Assembly (NCBI GenBank): GCA_012514535.1
Contig: JAAZAA010000117.1
Location: 1-58,997, forward strand
Length of the DNA: 58,997 nt
Direction of reading: 5' to 3'
DNA from: Myxococcales bacterium
GTDB taxonomy: Bacteria > Myxococcota_A > Polyangia > Polyangiales > Polyangiaceae
Shown: in pieces, positions 30,746 through 43,622 of the stretch
How the letters are laid out: every line of letters starts with the position of its first letter
How positions within the stretch are numbered: position 1 is the first letter of the stretch
Position numbers and translations under genes: made by a program
The notes under the pieces: model-generated
What the model was told of the DNA's origin: nothing
The model's database searches: none
The model's input: the letters and a program-made list of their open reading frames with translations, nothing else

Positions 30746-32782
30746 TCAGCCGACGTGCAGCTCCTCGTGGGGATAGACCCAGGCGGAGTCGTACCGCCGC
30801 TCGACCAAGACGACGAACAGCGTCAACGGGCCGACACGCCCCGCCAGCATACAGAGGATGATCAGGACCTTCCCGATCTCGTCCAGCAGCTCCGTGCCGC
30901 CGAGAGAGAAGCCGACCGTGCCCAGGGCGGAGACGACCTCGAACACGGCGATCTGGGGCGGGAGCGGCTGCGTCAGGAGGATCGCGACGAGCACGACGAA
31001 CGCCGCGAGGATGCCGATGGTCGTGATCGCCGCTGCCTTGTAGACGGAGACGTGGCTCAAGCGCCTGCCGAAGGCGACGGCCTCCGAGCGGCCCTGCAGG
31101 GCGGCGACCACCGCCAGGAACAAGGCGGCGAAGGTGGTCGTCTTGATGCCGCCGGCGGTGCTCCCGGGGCTGCCTCCGATGAACATCAGGAAGATCATCA
31201 CCGTCTGGGTCGCGACGTGGCTCTCTTTCAGGGCCACCGAGTTGAAGCCCGCGGTGCGACCAACGGACTGGAGCCACGCGTTGTGGAACCGATCGACGAC
31301 GCCGAGGTGGGCCAGCGATCCGCTCCACTCGAAGGCCAGGATGATCAGGGTCCCGAGCAGGAGCAGGGCCGCGGTCACGGTGAAGATCAGCTTGAGCTCG
31401 AGGGGGAGGGTGCGACGGCGCCGGCTCACGAGGCGGGGCAGCGCGACCACCGCCGCCGGGGAGAGGCTCCCGGCCACGACGAGCAGGGCCACCGTGTGCA
31501 GGACGAAGGGGCTCTTCTGGTAGGCGACGAGGCTGTCGCTCTGCAGGGCGAAGCCAGCGTTGCAGAAGGCGGAGACGGACGTGAACACCGCCCGCCAGAG
31601 CGCCTCGCCGCGGAGCTCACCGTCGAGGGTGAAGGCGGCGAAGAGGAGGAGCGTCCCGATGAGCTCGCAGCCGAAGGTCACCGCGAGGACCCGCCCCAGG
31701 GTGCGGAAGAGGTGCCCGCGATCGTCGATGCTCAAGGCGCCGGCGAGGGCGCGCTCGTGCCGCAGGCTCAGGCGACGGCCGAGCAGCGGGATCGCCGCGG
31801 CGTAGAACGTCATGATCCCGAGGCCGCCCAGCTGGAACGAGGCGAGGAGGACTCCCTGCCCGAACCCGGACCAGGTCGAGGGGGTGTCGAGGACGAGCAG
31901 GCCCGTGACACAGACGGCGCTCACCGCCGTGAAGGCCGCGTCGAGGGCCGAGACGGCGTGCCCTTGGCTGCTCGCGGGCAGAGACAACAGGACCGCGCTC
32001 AGGCAGGAGAGGGTGAGGAACGTCACCACCAGGAGGCGGGCGGGGTGCTCCAGGATGGATCCCCACCAGGCGGGCTCCTGCCCGCGGCCCTGCGTCCACG
32101 ACCAGAGCAACAGCAGCGCGGGGCCGACCCCGAGGATGTCGAGGCCGTGCCCGGCAGGGAGGGACCCAGCGGCGACCGCGCCGAGGCTCACGACGGGGGG
32201 AAGCCCCAGCAGCGCGATGGCCAGCAGCCGGGGGAGTGGGCTCCAGTGGGCGACGATCCGGGTCCCGCCAGTGAGCATGCACAGGCCGACGGCGAGCACC
32301 GCCGCCACCCGCGCAGGGGCGCTCGTGGCCCCCTCCCCGGGGCCGACGAGATACCAGGCGACGAGCGCCAGGCAGCAATCGGGGCCGACGGCAGCCGAGG
32401 GGAGGCGATCGGTGTCCCACGCGGTCGCGAGGGGCAGCTCGTCGTACCAGAGCCACGCTGCGCCGGCGGCCAACAGCAGCAGCACCGCCAACACGATGGT
32501 GGGGGCATGGGTCAAGACGAACGCGCTCGCCGCCGCCAGGAGGAACGCCGCCACCGAGGCCGCGCAGCGGCCGAGGAACGGGCTCCGGCGGATGACCGCG
32601 GCGGCGAACGCCAGCAACCCCGCGATGAGCGCACCCAAGGCCGCCGGGGGGAGCCCCAGCTGGAACGCCTGGCCGACCTCCAGCGCCTCCAGGACGACGA
32701 AGCTCGTCGGTGAGGCGATGAGCAGCGCGCTCCGGAGGAGGTGCAGGTGGCGCTCGCGCGTGATCGAAGGCGGGTCCCGCAT
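30746..32782 (-). CDS. ktrB: KtrB/TrkH-type potassium channel subunit with long N-terminal membrane extension
   Basis: 678 residues, about 220 longer than typical KtrB (roughly 450). The extra N-terminus holds about six hydrophobic segments (SALLIASPTSFVVLEALEVG, AALGALIAGLLAFAAAVI, TIVLAVLLLLAAGAAWLWY and more) not found in standard KtrB. The channel part has the four pore-loop motifs around the central glycines: VSAVCVTGLLVLD, VSAFCNAGFALQ, VGRTAGFNSVAL and VSALGTVGFSLGG. GGSPGSTAGGIKTTT is also characteristic of TrkH/KtrB. It imports K+ (and Na+) and needs KtrA for gating. The divergent neighbour is a LacI-like sensor gene 165 bases away. Confidence 0.92.
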   Translation of the reverse strand: MRDPPSITRERHLHLLRSALLIASPTSFVVLEALEVGQAFQLGLPPAALGALIAGLLAFAAAVIRRSPFLGRCAASVAAFLLAAASAFVLTHAPTIVLAVLLLLAAGAAWLWYDELPLATAWDTDRLPSAAVGPDCCLALVAWYLVGPGEGATSAPARVAAVLAVGLCMLTGGTRIVAHWSPLPRLLAIALLGLPPVVSLGAVAAGSLPAGHGLDILGVGPALLLLWSWTQGRGQEPAWWGSILEHPARLLVVTFLTLSCLSAVLLSLPASSQGHAVSALDAAFTAVSAVCVTGLLVLDTPSTWSGFGQGVLLASFQLGGLGIMTFYAAAIPLLGRRLSLRHERALAGALSIDDRGHLFRTLGRVLAVTFGCELIGTLLLFAAFTLDGELRGEALWRAVFTSVSAFCNAGFALQSDSLVAYQKSPFVLHTVALLVVAGSLSPAAVVALPRLVSRRRRTLPLELKLIFTVTAALLLLGTLIILAFEWSGSLAHLGVVDRFHNAWLQSVGRTAGFNSVALKESHVATQTVMIFLMFIGGSPGSTAGGIKTTTFAALFLAVVAALQGRSEAVAFGRRLSHVSVYKAAAITTIGILAAFVVLVAILLTQPLPPQIAVFEVVSALGTVGFSLGGTELLDEIGKVLIILCMLAGRVGPLTLFVVLVERRYDSAWVYPHEELHVG

Positions 32783-32947
32783 CCAGGCGCGCCGATGCTA
32801 CAGCGGTTTCAGCCCGGATGTCGCAGGTTCCGGCCGAGGTGCCCCAAGTCCCCGGCGGGCTGACTCCCGGGCCGACGCCTCGCCCCGGCGTCGTCCCGGC
32901 GGATTTTTGCGGCTCGACCAAAGAGGGTCCAAGGGGCCGACCGACTC

Positions 32948-34774
32948 GTGCTAGACAAGCAAGTGTCGCGCTCGGTCCGTCCGAAGTTCAGCCTGTTGCA
33001 TCAACCCCCGCCTCGCGTCGGCCTCTTCGTCGACTGGCTCATGGATCCCTACCAGACGGCCGTGCTGGCGGGGGCGAGGGCCGCGGCGGAAGAGTGGGGG
33101 GCCAGCCTCATTGCGTTCCCCGGGGGCATCCTCGGCTCACCCCATCGGAACGGTGCGCAACGGAATCACCTCTTCGACGTGGCCGGCCGAGAACAGCTCG
33201 ACGCCGTCGTCGTGCTCGGGGGCACCCTCGGCAATCACCTCGGCGTCGAGGCGCTGGCGGAGCTGTGCGCGCAGTTCCGCGGGAAGCCGGTGGTGAGCAT
33301 CGCCGTCGAGGTGCCCGGGTGTTCGTTGGTGCGGGTGAACAACGGCGCAGGGATGCGCGAGGCGCTCGAGCACCTGATTCGGCAGCACTCGCGTCGTCGC
33401 GTGGCATTCATCCGCGGTCCGCGCGCGAACGCCGAGGCGGAGGCGCGCTTCAGCGCCTATCGGGAGGCGCTCGAGGGGGCGGGGCTCCCCCTCGACGAGG
33501 CGCTGGTGGCCCCCGGGGCCTTCCAGCGGAGCTGCGGCCGGGACGCCGTGCGGCATTGGCTGGACGAACGTCGGATCCCCGTGGGCGAGCTCGACGCGAT
33601 CGTCGGCGCGGCGGATCTCATGGTCCTCGGGGCGCTCGACGAACTCACCGAGCGCGGGGTGCGGGTACCGGAGGACGTGGCGCTGGTGGGGTTCGACGAC
33701 ATCGACCAGGCGCGCTTCACGACGCCACCCCTGAGCACGGTGCGCCAGCCGCTCTTCGAGCAGGGGCGCGAGGCGGTCCGCATGGCCCTCCTCCAGATCA
33801 ACGGGGAGCAGAGCACCGGGTCGCAGCGGGAGCCGGAGCGCCTGGAGTTGCCCACCCGCTTCGTGGGGCGCAGGTCGTGCGGGTGCTTCTCCCGGGAGCC
33901 GGCGGAGGGGAGCTTCCCGCCGATCTCTTCGCGTCTGAGCCTGAACGCGCAGCTCGTCGCGCGCCGACAGATCCTGCGGGCGGAGCTCGCCCGAGCTTCT
34001 CGGGGCTCCTTCACGGGCGCCGGCGCCGGCTGGGAAGATCGTCTGCTCAACGCCCTGGCGGAGGAGCTCGACGGGCGCTCCGGCGCGTTCGTCGACGCCT
34101 ACTATCGTGTCCTCCAAGCCGTGATGGTGGCGGGCGGGGACTTGAGCGTCTGTCATCCGGTCATCGGGGCATTGCGCCGACAGCTGCTCGCGCTCGTCGG
34201 GGACGACGCCGTCACCCTGCGTCGCGTGGAGCACCTGCTGCACGAGCTGCGGGTGATGACGTCCGAGATCCTCGAGCGCCATCAGGCGATGCAGCGCATC
34301 CAGGCGGAGGCTCGCGCGCGGGAGCTGTCTCAGGTCAGCGCCCGGCTGGTGGCCGCCCTCGAGTTCGATCGCTTGACGGCGAGCATTCGTGAGGAGCTCC
34401 CGCGACTCGGCATCGGGAGCTGCCTGGTCGTCCGTTACGTCGACGCGGAGCACGTGGAGCCCGTCGCGGGCTATCTCCCTGGCGGAGAGGAGGTGCCTCG
34501 CAGCCGCTATCCGGCCAAGGAGATCGTGCCGCGGGCGATCTTCGACGAGGCCGCGGCGGTCCAGCTCACGCTGATTCCTCTGAGCTTCGACGGACACCCC
34601 TTCGGCTACGTGGTCTTCGAGCTCGGGCAGCTCGATGGCCATGTCTACGAGTCTCTCGGCGAGATCATCGGGGCCGCGCTGCGCAGCGCTGGGTTGACGG
34701 CGATCCTGGCCCGGACCACCGGCTCCTCGCACCCCCTGGCTGCGCGCGAAGCGGCCGGAACGCCGACGACCTGA
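32948..34774 (+). CDS. LacI/periplasmic-binding-like sensor protein with C-terminal GAF-like domain, no HTH, no output
   Basis: 608 residues from a GTG with AAGGGG upstream. Residues about 20-320 form a LacI/PurR-type ligand-binding domain (VGLFVDWLMDPYQTAVLAGA, DAVVVLGGTLGN, EDVALVGFDDIDQARFTTPP, LSTVRQPLFEQGREAVR), followed by a RRSCGCF motif that I have seen closing this domain in diguanylate cyclases and kinases. There is no helix-turn-helix in front and no signal peptide, so sensing is cytoplasmic. A helical region (about 330-475) and a GAF-like domain (about 480-590, GSCLVVRYVD, FGYVVFELGQ) follow, but no GGDEF, kinase or phosphatase domain. It may be a sensory adaptor, or a protein that lost its enzyme domain. 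Confidence 0.8.
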   Translation: MLDKQVSRSVRPKFSLLHQPPPRVGLFVDWLMDPYQTAVLAGARAAAEEWGASLIAFPGGILGSPHRNGAQRNHLFDVAGREQLDAVVVLGGTLGNHLGVEALAELCAQFRGKPVVSIAVEVPGCSLVRVNNGAGMREALEHLIRQHSRRRVAFIRGPRANAEAEARFSAYREALEGAGLPLDEALVAPGAFQRSCGRDAVRHWLDERRIPVGELDAIVGAADLMVLGALDELTERGVRVPEDVALVGFDDIDQARFTTPPLSTVRQPLFEQGREAVRMALLQINGEQSTGSQREPERLELPTRFVGRRSCGCFSREPAEGSFPPISSRLSLNAQLVARRQILRAELARASRGSFTGAGAGWEDRLLNALAEELDGRSGAFVDAYYRVLQAVMVAGGDLSVCHPVIGALRRQLLALVGDDAVTLRRVEHLLHELRVMTSEILERHQAMQRIQAEARARELSQVSARLVAALEFDRLTASIREELPRLGIGSCLVVRYVDAEHVEPVAGYLPGGEEVPRSRYPAKEIVPRAIFDEAAAVQLTLIPLSFDGHPFGYVVFELGQLDGHVYESLGEIIGAALRSAGLTAILARTTGSSHPLAAREAAGTPTT

Positions 34775-34982
34775 GAAGCGGCGCCCCTGCCACTCAGCCA
34801 CCGAGCCACGGGGCCTCACGCGCGTCACCCCGGGTGCGACCCCGGTCCGGCAGTGAGTCCGTGGGCCGCGACGGCCCAACCGGGGGGAGGAGTGAATCGA
34901 GCGCGGGCGCCTCGGGCGCGTCACAATGACGGGCGGTGACCGGAGCCTCGGATCCGGCGGGGGAAGCAAACGGGAGGGATCG

Positions 34983-36014
34983 ATGCGCGTCTTGTTGACG
35001 GGAGCGACGGGGTTCGTGGGCAAACACCTCTATCCGACGCTGGTCGGCGCGGGGTACGAGGTCGTGTGCGCGTCACGACACCCCGAGCGGGCGCGGGCGC
35101 TCGAGCCCGAGAAGCGGTGGGTGCAGTGTGACGTGTCGGATCCGGATTCGACGCGGCGCGCCCTCGAGGGGTGCGATGTCGCTTACTACCTCGTCCACTC
35201 CCTCGCCTCGGGGCCCGGCTGGCCCGAGCGCGAGGTGCGCACCGCGGAGGTGTTTCGCGGCGCCGCGGCGGCGCAGCGGCTCGAGCGCATCGTGTACCTC
35301 GGGGGCATGGCCCCCAAAGGCGTCCCGTCTCCGCACCTGCAGAGTCGGCTCCTGTGTGGTGAGATCCTGCGTGGGGGGCTCGTGCCGACCTTCGAGCTGC
35401 GCGCAGGGATGATCATCGGCGCCGGCAGCGCCAGCTGGAAGATGGTGCGGGACCTGGCGGAGCGCTTGCCCGCCATGGTGCTGCCTCGCTGGATGTCGAA
35501 GCACTCCTGGCCCGTGGCCATCGACGACGTCGTGCACGGGCTCCTGAGCGTGTTGGAGCTGCCCAAGGAGCTCGCGCACCACTACGACCTCCCCGGGCCG
35601 GAGCGCATCTCCCACCAAGAGGTGCTGCTCCGGGTGGCCCACCTCCTGGGCAAGCACCCGGTGCACTTGCGCGTGCCGCTCGTGAGCCCGCGGCTGTCGA
35701 GCTATTGGATCGGTCTCGTGAGCGACGTCGACTTCGAGCTCGCGCGCATCCTGGTCGCGGGTTTGAGCTCAGACTTGGATCCCAAGCCGCCCACGCTCTG
35801 GTCGCTGTTGCCGCCGCATCGACGCCTGACCCTGGAGGAAGCCGTGGAAAGGGCGCTCCAGGCGGAGAGCCTGGGTGGGCCGGCGGTGAGCGCCGCGGTC
35901 AGGGGCGAGCCCGGTGTCGAACCCGGCGCCGAGCCGCGCCCCGCGCTCCGCTCGGAGAGCGCGCCAGGGAGCGTGGGGCACGGTCGAGAGCCCCCCAGCG
36001 CTCCCGCCCCCTGA
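34983..36014 (+). CDS. NAD(P)-binding atypical SDR / epimerase-like protein
   Basis: 343 residues starting at the ATG after GGGAGGG. A classic Rossmann start (RVLLTGATGFVGKHLYPTL, GxxGxxG) and SDR segments (VQCDVSDPDSTRRALEGCDV, YYLVHSLASG, ERIVYLGGMAPKG, LRAGMIIGAGSASW, WPVAIDDVVHGLL) place it in the NmrA/DUF2867-related atypical SDR group often annotated as NAD(P)H-binding or nucleoside-diphosphate-sugar epimerase. The classical YxxxK catalytic pair is absent, which is normal for that group; the substrate is unknown. The C-terminal 45 residues are Gly/Pro/Glu-rich and probably disordered. Confidence 0.85.
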   Translation: MRVLLTGATGFVGKHLYPTLVGAGYEVVCASRHPERARALEPEKRWVQCDVSDPDSTRRALEGCDVAYYLVHSLASGPGWPEREVRTAEVFRGAAAAQRLERIVYLGGMAPKGVPSPHLQSRLLCGEILRGGLVPTFELRAGMIIGAGSASWKMVRDLAERLPAMVLPRWMSKHSWPVAIDDVVHGLLSVLELPKELAHHYDLPGPERISHQEVLLRVAHLLGKHPVHLRVPLVSPRLSSYWIGLVSDVDFELARILVAGLSSDLDPKPPTLWSLLPPHRRLTLEEAVERALQAESLGGPAVSAAVRGEPGVEPGAEPRPALRSESAPGSVGHGREPPSAPAP

Positions 36015-36066
36015 CGGGGCCGTGAACGGGGCCGTTAACGGGCCGTGTCCTTGGGCCAGGTCCTCG

Positions 36067-36114
36067 CATGCGTGGATTGCATGAATTCCCGTCGATCCAT
36101 GCGTCGATTGCATG
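36067..36114. repeat. pair of 17-bp direct repeats upstream of dps
   Basis: CATGCGTGGATTGCATG (36067-36083) and CATGCGTCGATTGCATG (36098-36114) differ at one position. Their starts are 31 bases apart, close to three helical turns, and each copy begins and ends with the tetramer CATG. Such phasing suggests cooperative binding of a regulator. They lie 257 bases upstream of dps and about 50 after the SDR gene. Confidence 0.6.
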
Positions 36115-36328
36115 GGTTGCCTCGCTCGAGGCACCGATGTTTGCCCGTCGTTCGGGGGACACCCGTTCGAGGGGGGGGGGCGGCCGCTGGGCCGGAGGTG
36201 CCGTCCTCTCCGGGGGCACCGGTTGGTTCCAGGGGCGTTGTCCGAACGTTTCGCGGAGGCGTGGGGATGGGCGGTGGCGGAGCGACGTGGACTGTGAATG
36301 TCACGAGGTCCTCACAGGTAGCCCCCTG

Positions 36329-36344
36329 GGATCAGTTGTGATCC
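36329..36344. promoter_or_regulatory. inverted repeat in the dps promoter
   Basis: GGATCA-GTTG-TGATCC is a perfect six-base dyad located 27 bases before the dps ATG. It is immediately followed by TAGACT (36356-36361), a -10-like hexamer, so the dyad overlaps the -35 region, an ideal repressor or activator position. The regulator is unknown. Confidence 0.5.
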
Positions 36345-36370
36345 GTCGCGAAATGGTAGACTCAAGAGAT

Positions 36371-36847
36371 ATGTACAAGAGCCCCAGCCATCTACCGGAA
36401 GAAGCCAGGACCAAACTCGCGGCAGCGCTCAACGCGCGGCTCGCCGACGGCCTCGACCTGCACAGCCAGATCAAGGTCGCCCACTGGAACATCAAGGGAC
36501 CGCAGTTCGCCGCGCTCCACCCCCTCTTCGAGACCTTCGCGGTCGGGCTCGCGCTCCACAACGACACCATCGCCGAGCGCGCTGTGACCCTCGGGGCCAA
36601 CGCCTATGGCACCGCCCGTCACGTCGCGCAGCACTCACGTCTCCCGGAGTACCCCCAGGACACGAAGCGCGACATGGACCACGTGAAGCTGCTCGCCGAG
36701 CGCATCGACGTGTACCTCGAGGGCCTGCGGGAGTCCCGCGCCCTCGCCGAAGAGCTCGGGGACACGGACACCGCCGACGTGTTCACTCAGGTCGTCACGG
36801 AGTTCGAGAAGCACGCCTGGTTCCTGAGGGCGTCCCTGGCGGTCTGA
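36371..36847 (+). CDS. dps: Dps-family ferritin-like DNA-protection protein
   Basis: 158 residues, typical for Dps. The ferroxidase region is clear: KVAHWNIKGPQFAALHPLFE with His and the downstream Asp/Glu (ALHNDTIAERAVTLGANAYG), and the C-terminal helix FEKHAWFLRASL. Dps dodecamers oxidise and store iron, often with peroxide, protecting DNA during starvation and oxidative stress. The N-terminus is short with one or two Lys, so DNA binding may be weak. The start follows a short CAAGAGAT leader; two regulatory elements upstream (direct repeats and a promoter dyad) are listed separately. It ends 28 bases from the convergent DoxX gene. Confidence 0.93.
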   Translation: MYKSPSHLPEEARTKLAAALNARLADGLDLHSQIKVAHWNIKGPQFAALHPLFETFAVGLALHNDTIAERAVTLGANAYGTARHVAQHSRLPEYPQDTKRDMDHVKLLAERIDVYLEGLRESRALAEELGDTDTADVFTQVVTEFEKHAWFLRASLAV

Positions 36848-36875
36848 GTTCCCCCGAGCGTTCGCGCTGGTGTTC

Positions 36876-37313
36876 TCACCCCTTCGCGGACGTGCCGCGC
36901 CTCGCGAGCCGCGCACCGTCCCAGCTCGCGGGGCCGGGGCCGCGACAAGCCAGGTACAAGAAGAACAAGCAATAGATCAGGGCGAGCTCCCCCTTGTTGA
37001 CCGGAGGGAAGAAGCCTGCGCCGAAGTCGAGCTTCCAATGGAATTGCACGTAGGCGACGGCCATGGTCCCGCTCGCCAAGAACGCCATCCAGGGCGTGGC
37101 GATCCCCAGAGCGATGGCGCTCCCCGCGGTCAACTCGATGATGGCACCGAACCAGAGCTGCGTGCCCGGCGCGGGGACGGTTCCGCCGAGAACACCGAAC
37201 AACTTCTGCGCACCGTGTAAAGCAAACATCGTGCCCGCGACGATGCGCAGGGCGGCAAAGACGACTTCGGCGCGAGGGCGTAAGACTCGTTGCAGCATTC
37301 CAGAGCATTGCAC
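36876..37313 (-). CDS. DoxX-family membrane protein
   Basis: 145 residues with four predicted membrane helices: AALRIVAGTMFALHGAQKLF, WFGAIIELTAGSAIALGI, WMAFLASGTMAVAYVQFH and ALIYCLFFLYLACRG. The early FALHGAQKLFG and the PVNKGELALIYCL segment are typical of DoxX/YphA proteins, which are linked to redox stress and membrane thiol metabolism in some species but whose reaction here is not known. It faces dps tail to tail. A kinase gene follows downstream on the same strand beyond a 53-base gap. Confidence 0.9.
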   Translation of the reverse strand: MQCSGMLQRVLRPRAEVVFAALRIVAGTMFALHGAQKLFGVLGGTVPAPGTQLWFGAIIELTAGSAIALGIATPWMAFLASGTMAVAYVQFHWKLDFGAGFFPPVNKGELALIYCLFFLYLACRGPGPASWDGARLARRGTSAKG

Positions 37314-37366
37314 GAAACACCCCTCTGGCCATCCCCGATACCTTAGGCGCGGGCGCCGTCGCTCCT

Positions 37367-41479
<4,113 letters not shown>

Positions 41480-41768
41480 CGCGATGAGGTGCGGTGGGGA
41501 GTGGGTGGGAGATGACCCCAACGGAGGCAGCGGCTGCGGTGGGCCTCCGGCGAAGTGGCTCTATTCAATCGCGCACGCCCAGGCGCCGCAAGGAGGGACC
41601 GGGGCGCCGCGAGCGGGGAACGGGGGCCGCCGCGCGAGCCTCTGCAGATCCAGTTCAAGTGGGCGCTCCCGTTGGCTCACCGAGGGTCCGGACGTCGGCG
41701 CGCACGGGGGCCGCCGCTCGACGGTTCGGTTCGCTGCGCTATACCGTGTCGAGGGAGGGGGAAATCGG

Positions 41769-42287
41769 ATGAACGCGATCGATCTGCTGTTGGCGCAGCA
41801 CCGCGAGATTGAGAACCTGTTCGGTCAGTGCAAGAAGGCTTCGGGGGAGGACAAACTCGAGCTCTTCCACGCCATCGCGGACCTGCTGGTCCTGCACACC
41901 TCGATCGAGGAGGAGCACTTCTACCCGGCGGCGGCGACCGGTGGCATTCCCGAGGCGCAGGTGCGGGAAGCCCTCGAGGAACACCTTCTCGTCAAGCGCA
42001 GCCTGGCGGATCTGCTCGCTCAGGATGCGGTGGATGCCGAGTTCGACGCCAAGCTCCAGGTCCTCGAGGAGCTGGTGGCGCACCACGTGAAGGAAGAGGA
42101 GGACGAGCTCTTCCCCGCGGTGGAGAGCAAGCTCTCGAAGACGAGGCTGCGGGAACTGGGGGCCGCCCTCGAGAGCATGACGACCGAACTCGAGGAGGAA
42201 GAAGCCCTCTACGAGCGCGTTCAGGACGTCGATGAGCTCGCGCGGGCTGCCCCGTTCTCGCAGGAGGAGCCGCGCCCCCGAAGCTGA
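41769..42287 (+). CDS. hemerythrin HHE-domain protein
   Basis: 172 residues. Helical diiron-site residues recur as expected for a hemerythrin-like four-helix bundle: LLAQHREIENLF, LVLHTSIEEEHFYPA, EALEEHLLVKRSLADL and LVAHHVKEEEDELFPA. These supply the His and Glu ligands (H-HxxxE-H-HxxxxD/E type). HHE proteins bind or sense oxygen, nitric oxide or iron, or repair iron-sulfur centres. The last 40 residues are a Glu-rich helix and tail. It is divergent from the CheR-kinase gene and ends nine bases from the convergent unknown gene, so it is a single-gene unit. Confidence 0.92.
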   Translation: MNAIDLLLAQHREIENLFGQCKKASGEDKLELFHAIADLLVLHTSIEEEHFYPAAATGGIPEAQVREALEEHLLVKRSLADLLAQDAVDAEFDAKLQVLEELVAHHVKEEEDELFPAVESKLSKTRLRELGAALESMTTELEEEEALYERVQDVDELARAAPFSQEEPRPRS

Positions 42288-42296
42288 GCGCGTCGG

Positions 42297-43598
42297 TCAG
42301 TCTTGAAGGAGGTCCAACCGGGCGGGGCCGAGGTCATCGCGTTGCCCGTGCGCTTGGAGGTCCACCCAGCTCAGCGGGTGATGGGGCGGGGACGCGGCAC
42401 TGGGAACTCGTGACCAGCTCCACCGCGGCTCGACCCGGACGATCTCCTCGAAGCGGGCGCGGTCCAGGTAGTGGTCCAAGGCGTCCGTCGAGGAGTCGCT
42501 GGGGATCCAGAAAGGGATGGATCCGGTCCGGAGCACCTGCGCGGGATCGACGGGGCCGGACTCCACCGCGAGGCGGTGGGGAGCCCGGTCCCCCACCACC
42601 CGGCTGCGATACAGCTCCGCGATCCACGGGCTCAGGTCGTCGGGGGCGCGAAACGAGAGCCGCAGGAGTCGATAGCCGTGGCGGTCCGCGAAGCGGAGCG
42701 CGTCGGTGGTCAGCTCCGCAGCGTAGCCCCAGCGTGCGTCCGCGACGGTCGTGGTCTCCGAAATGTCCGTCGGGGGAGTCGGGGCGAGGTGGACGAAGTG
42801 CCGTTCACTTGCCTGGAGACAAGCCCGTGGGCTGTCGCAGTCGACGAGGACGAGGGTCCCTCCGGGGGCGAGATGTTTGAGAAGGAAGCGCTCGTAGCTG
42901 GGGCCGAGGGTGATTCGCTTCAGACGAAGCTCGACGATCCCGGGGCGGAAGCGACCCCGATCCTCGAGGACCTGGTGCACCTGCACGTCCGGCGCCGCTG
43001 CCAGGAGGGGGCGGACGAGCGCCGCGGCGCGCGCCGCGGCTCGCCGGGGGTCTCCCGAGTCGAGGGGAGAGCCGAGGGGAGAGTCGAGGCTGGAGTCGCG
43101 GACGAGGGTGAGTGACGTTTGGGGGAGCCAGGGGGCGCCGACGGCGGCGGCGAGGTGGATGGCGGCGCCGTTCGTCGCGCCGACGAGGACCACGGGGTAG
43201 GTCCGGCGGGGATAGTTCCCCGTGACCCACCGTGAGACGGCCTCCGAGGAATAAGAGCGCAGCGCCCGGGCGGGGACGGCCGTGGTCCAGGCCCCGAGTC
43301 GCGCCGCGATGGTCCGCCGGTCTTCCGGCAGCACATTCAACGCTCGCGGCGTCGTCTTTCGGAGGAGCGACGGCCTTCGCCGCGGCGCGCCCTCGCTCCG
43401 CAGGAACGCCGCGAGAGAGCTCAGGAATAGGGTGGCCGTGTCGCAGGAGGAGACGTGTCGAGGGGCGACCCCACAGCCCGCGAGCGCGTGGGTGAGGGTC
43501 GAGGGGGTGGCGAGGCTCTTCATGGGCCGGGTGGTCGGCGGAGGCGGGGCGGTTCCCCAGGCCCCGATTGAGACGGCCTGGACCCGGACGGGGCTCAT
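42297..43598 (-). CDS. unrecognised protein, possibly alpha/beta-fold, downstream of ABC export operon
   Basis: 433 residues from ATG 43598; ATG 43523 (MKSLATPSTL) is the alternative. No signal peptide or membrane helix. A central block, TYPVVLVGATNGAAIHLAAA followed by VGAPWLPQTSLTLVRD, looks like the strand-elbow-helix of an alpha/beta hydrolase, but the elbow residue is Thr/Asn instead of Ser. A second segment, LAPGGTLVLVDCDSPRACLQ, resembles a methyltransferase-like strand-turn. I cannot assign a family or an activity. A short DSPLGSPLDS repeat occurs near residue 175. It starts 24 bases after the adaptor gene of the export operon and may be its last gene. Confidence 0.7.
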   Translation of the reverse strand: MSPVRVQAVSIGAWGTAPPPPTTRPMKSLATPSTLTHALAGCGVAPRHVSSCDTATLFLSSLAAFLRSEGAPRRRPSLLRKTTPRALNVLPEDRRTIAARLGAWTTAVPARALRSYSSEAVSRWVTGNYPRRTYPVVLVGATNGAAIHLAAAVGAPWLPQTSLTLVRDSSLDSPLGSPLDSGDPRRAAARAAALVRPLLAAAPDVQVHQVLEDRGRFRPGIVELRLKRITLGPSYERFLLKHLAPGGTLVLVDCDSPRACLQASERHFVHLAPTPPTDISETTTVADARWGYAAELTTDALRFADRHGYRLLRLSFRAPDDLSPWIAELYRSRVVGDRAPHRLAVESGPVDPAQVLRTGSIPFWIPSDSSTDALDHYLDRARFEEIVRVEPRWSWSRVPSAASPPHHPLSWVDLQAHGQRDDLGPARLDLLQD

Positions 43599-43622
43599 GA
43601 GTGATCGTTCAGGTTCCGTCGT

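Noticed and set aside
30671-32713. 680-codon plus-strand frame antisense to ktrB
   Set aside because: Composition is Gly/Gln/Arg/Asp-rich without domains; the minus strand has all four KtrB pore motifs.
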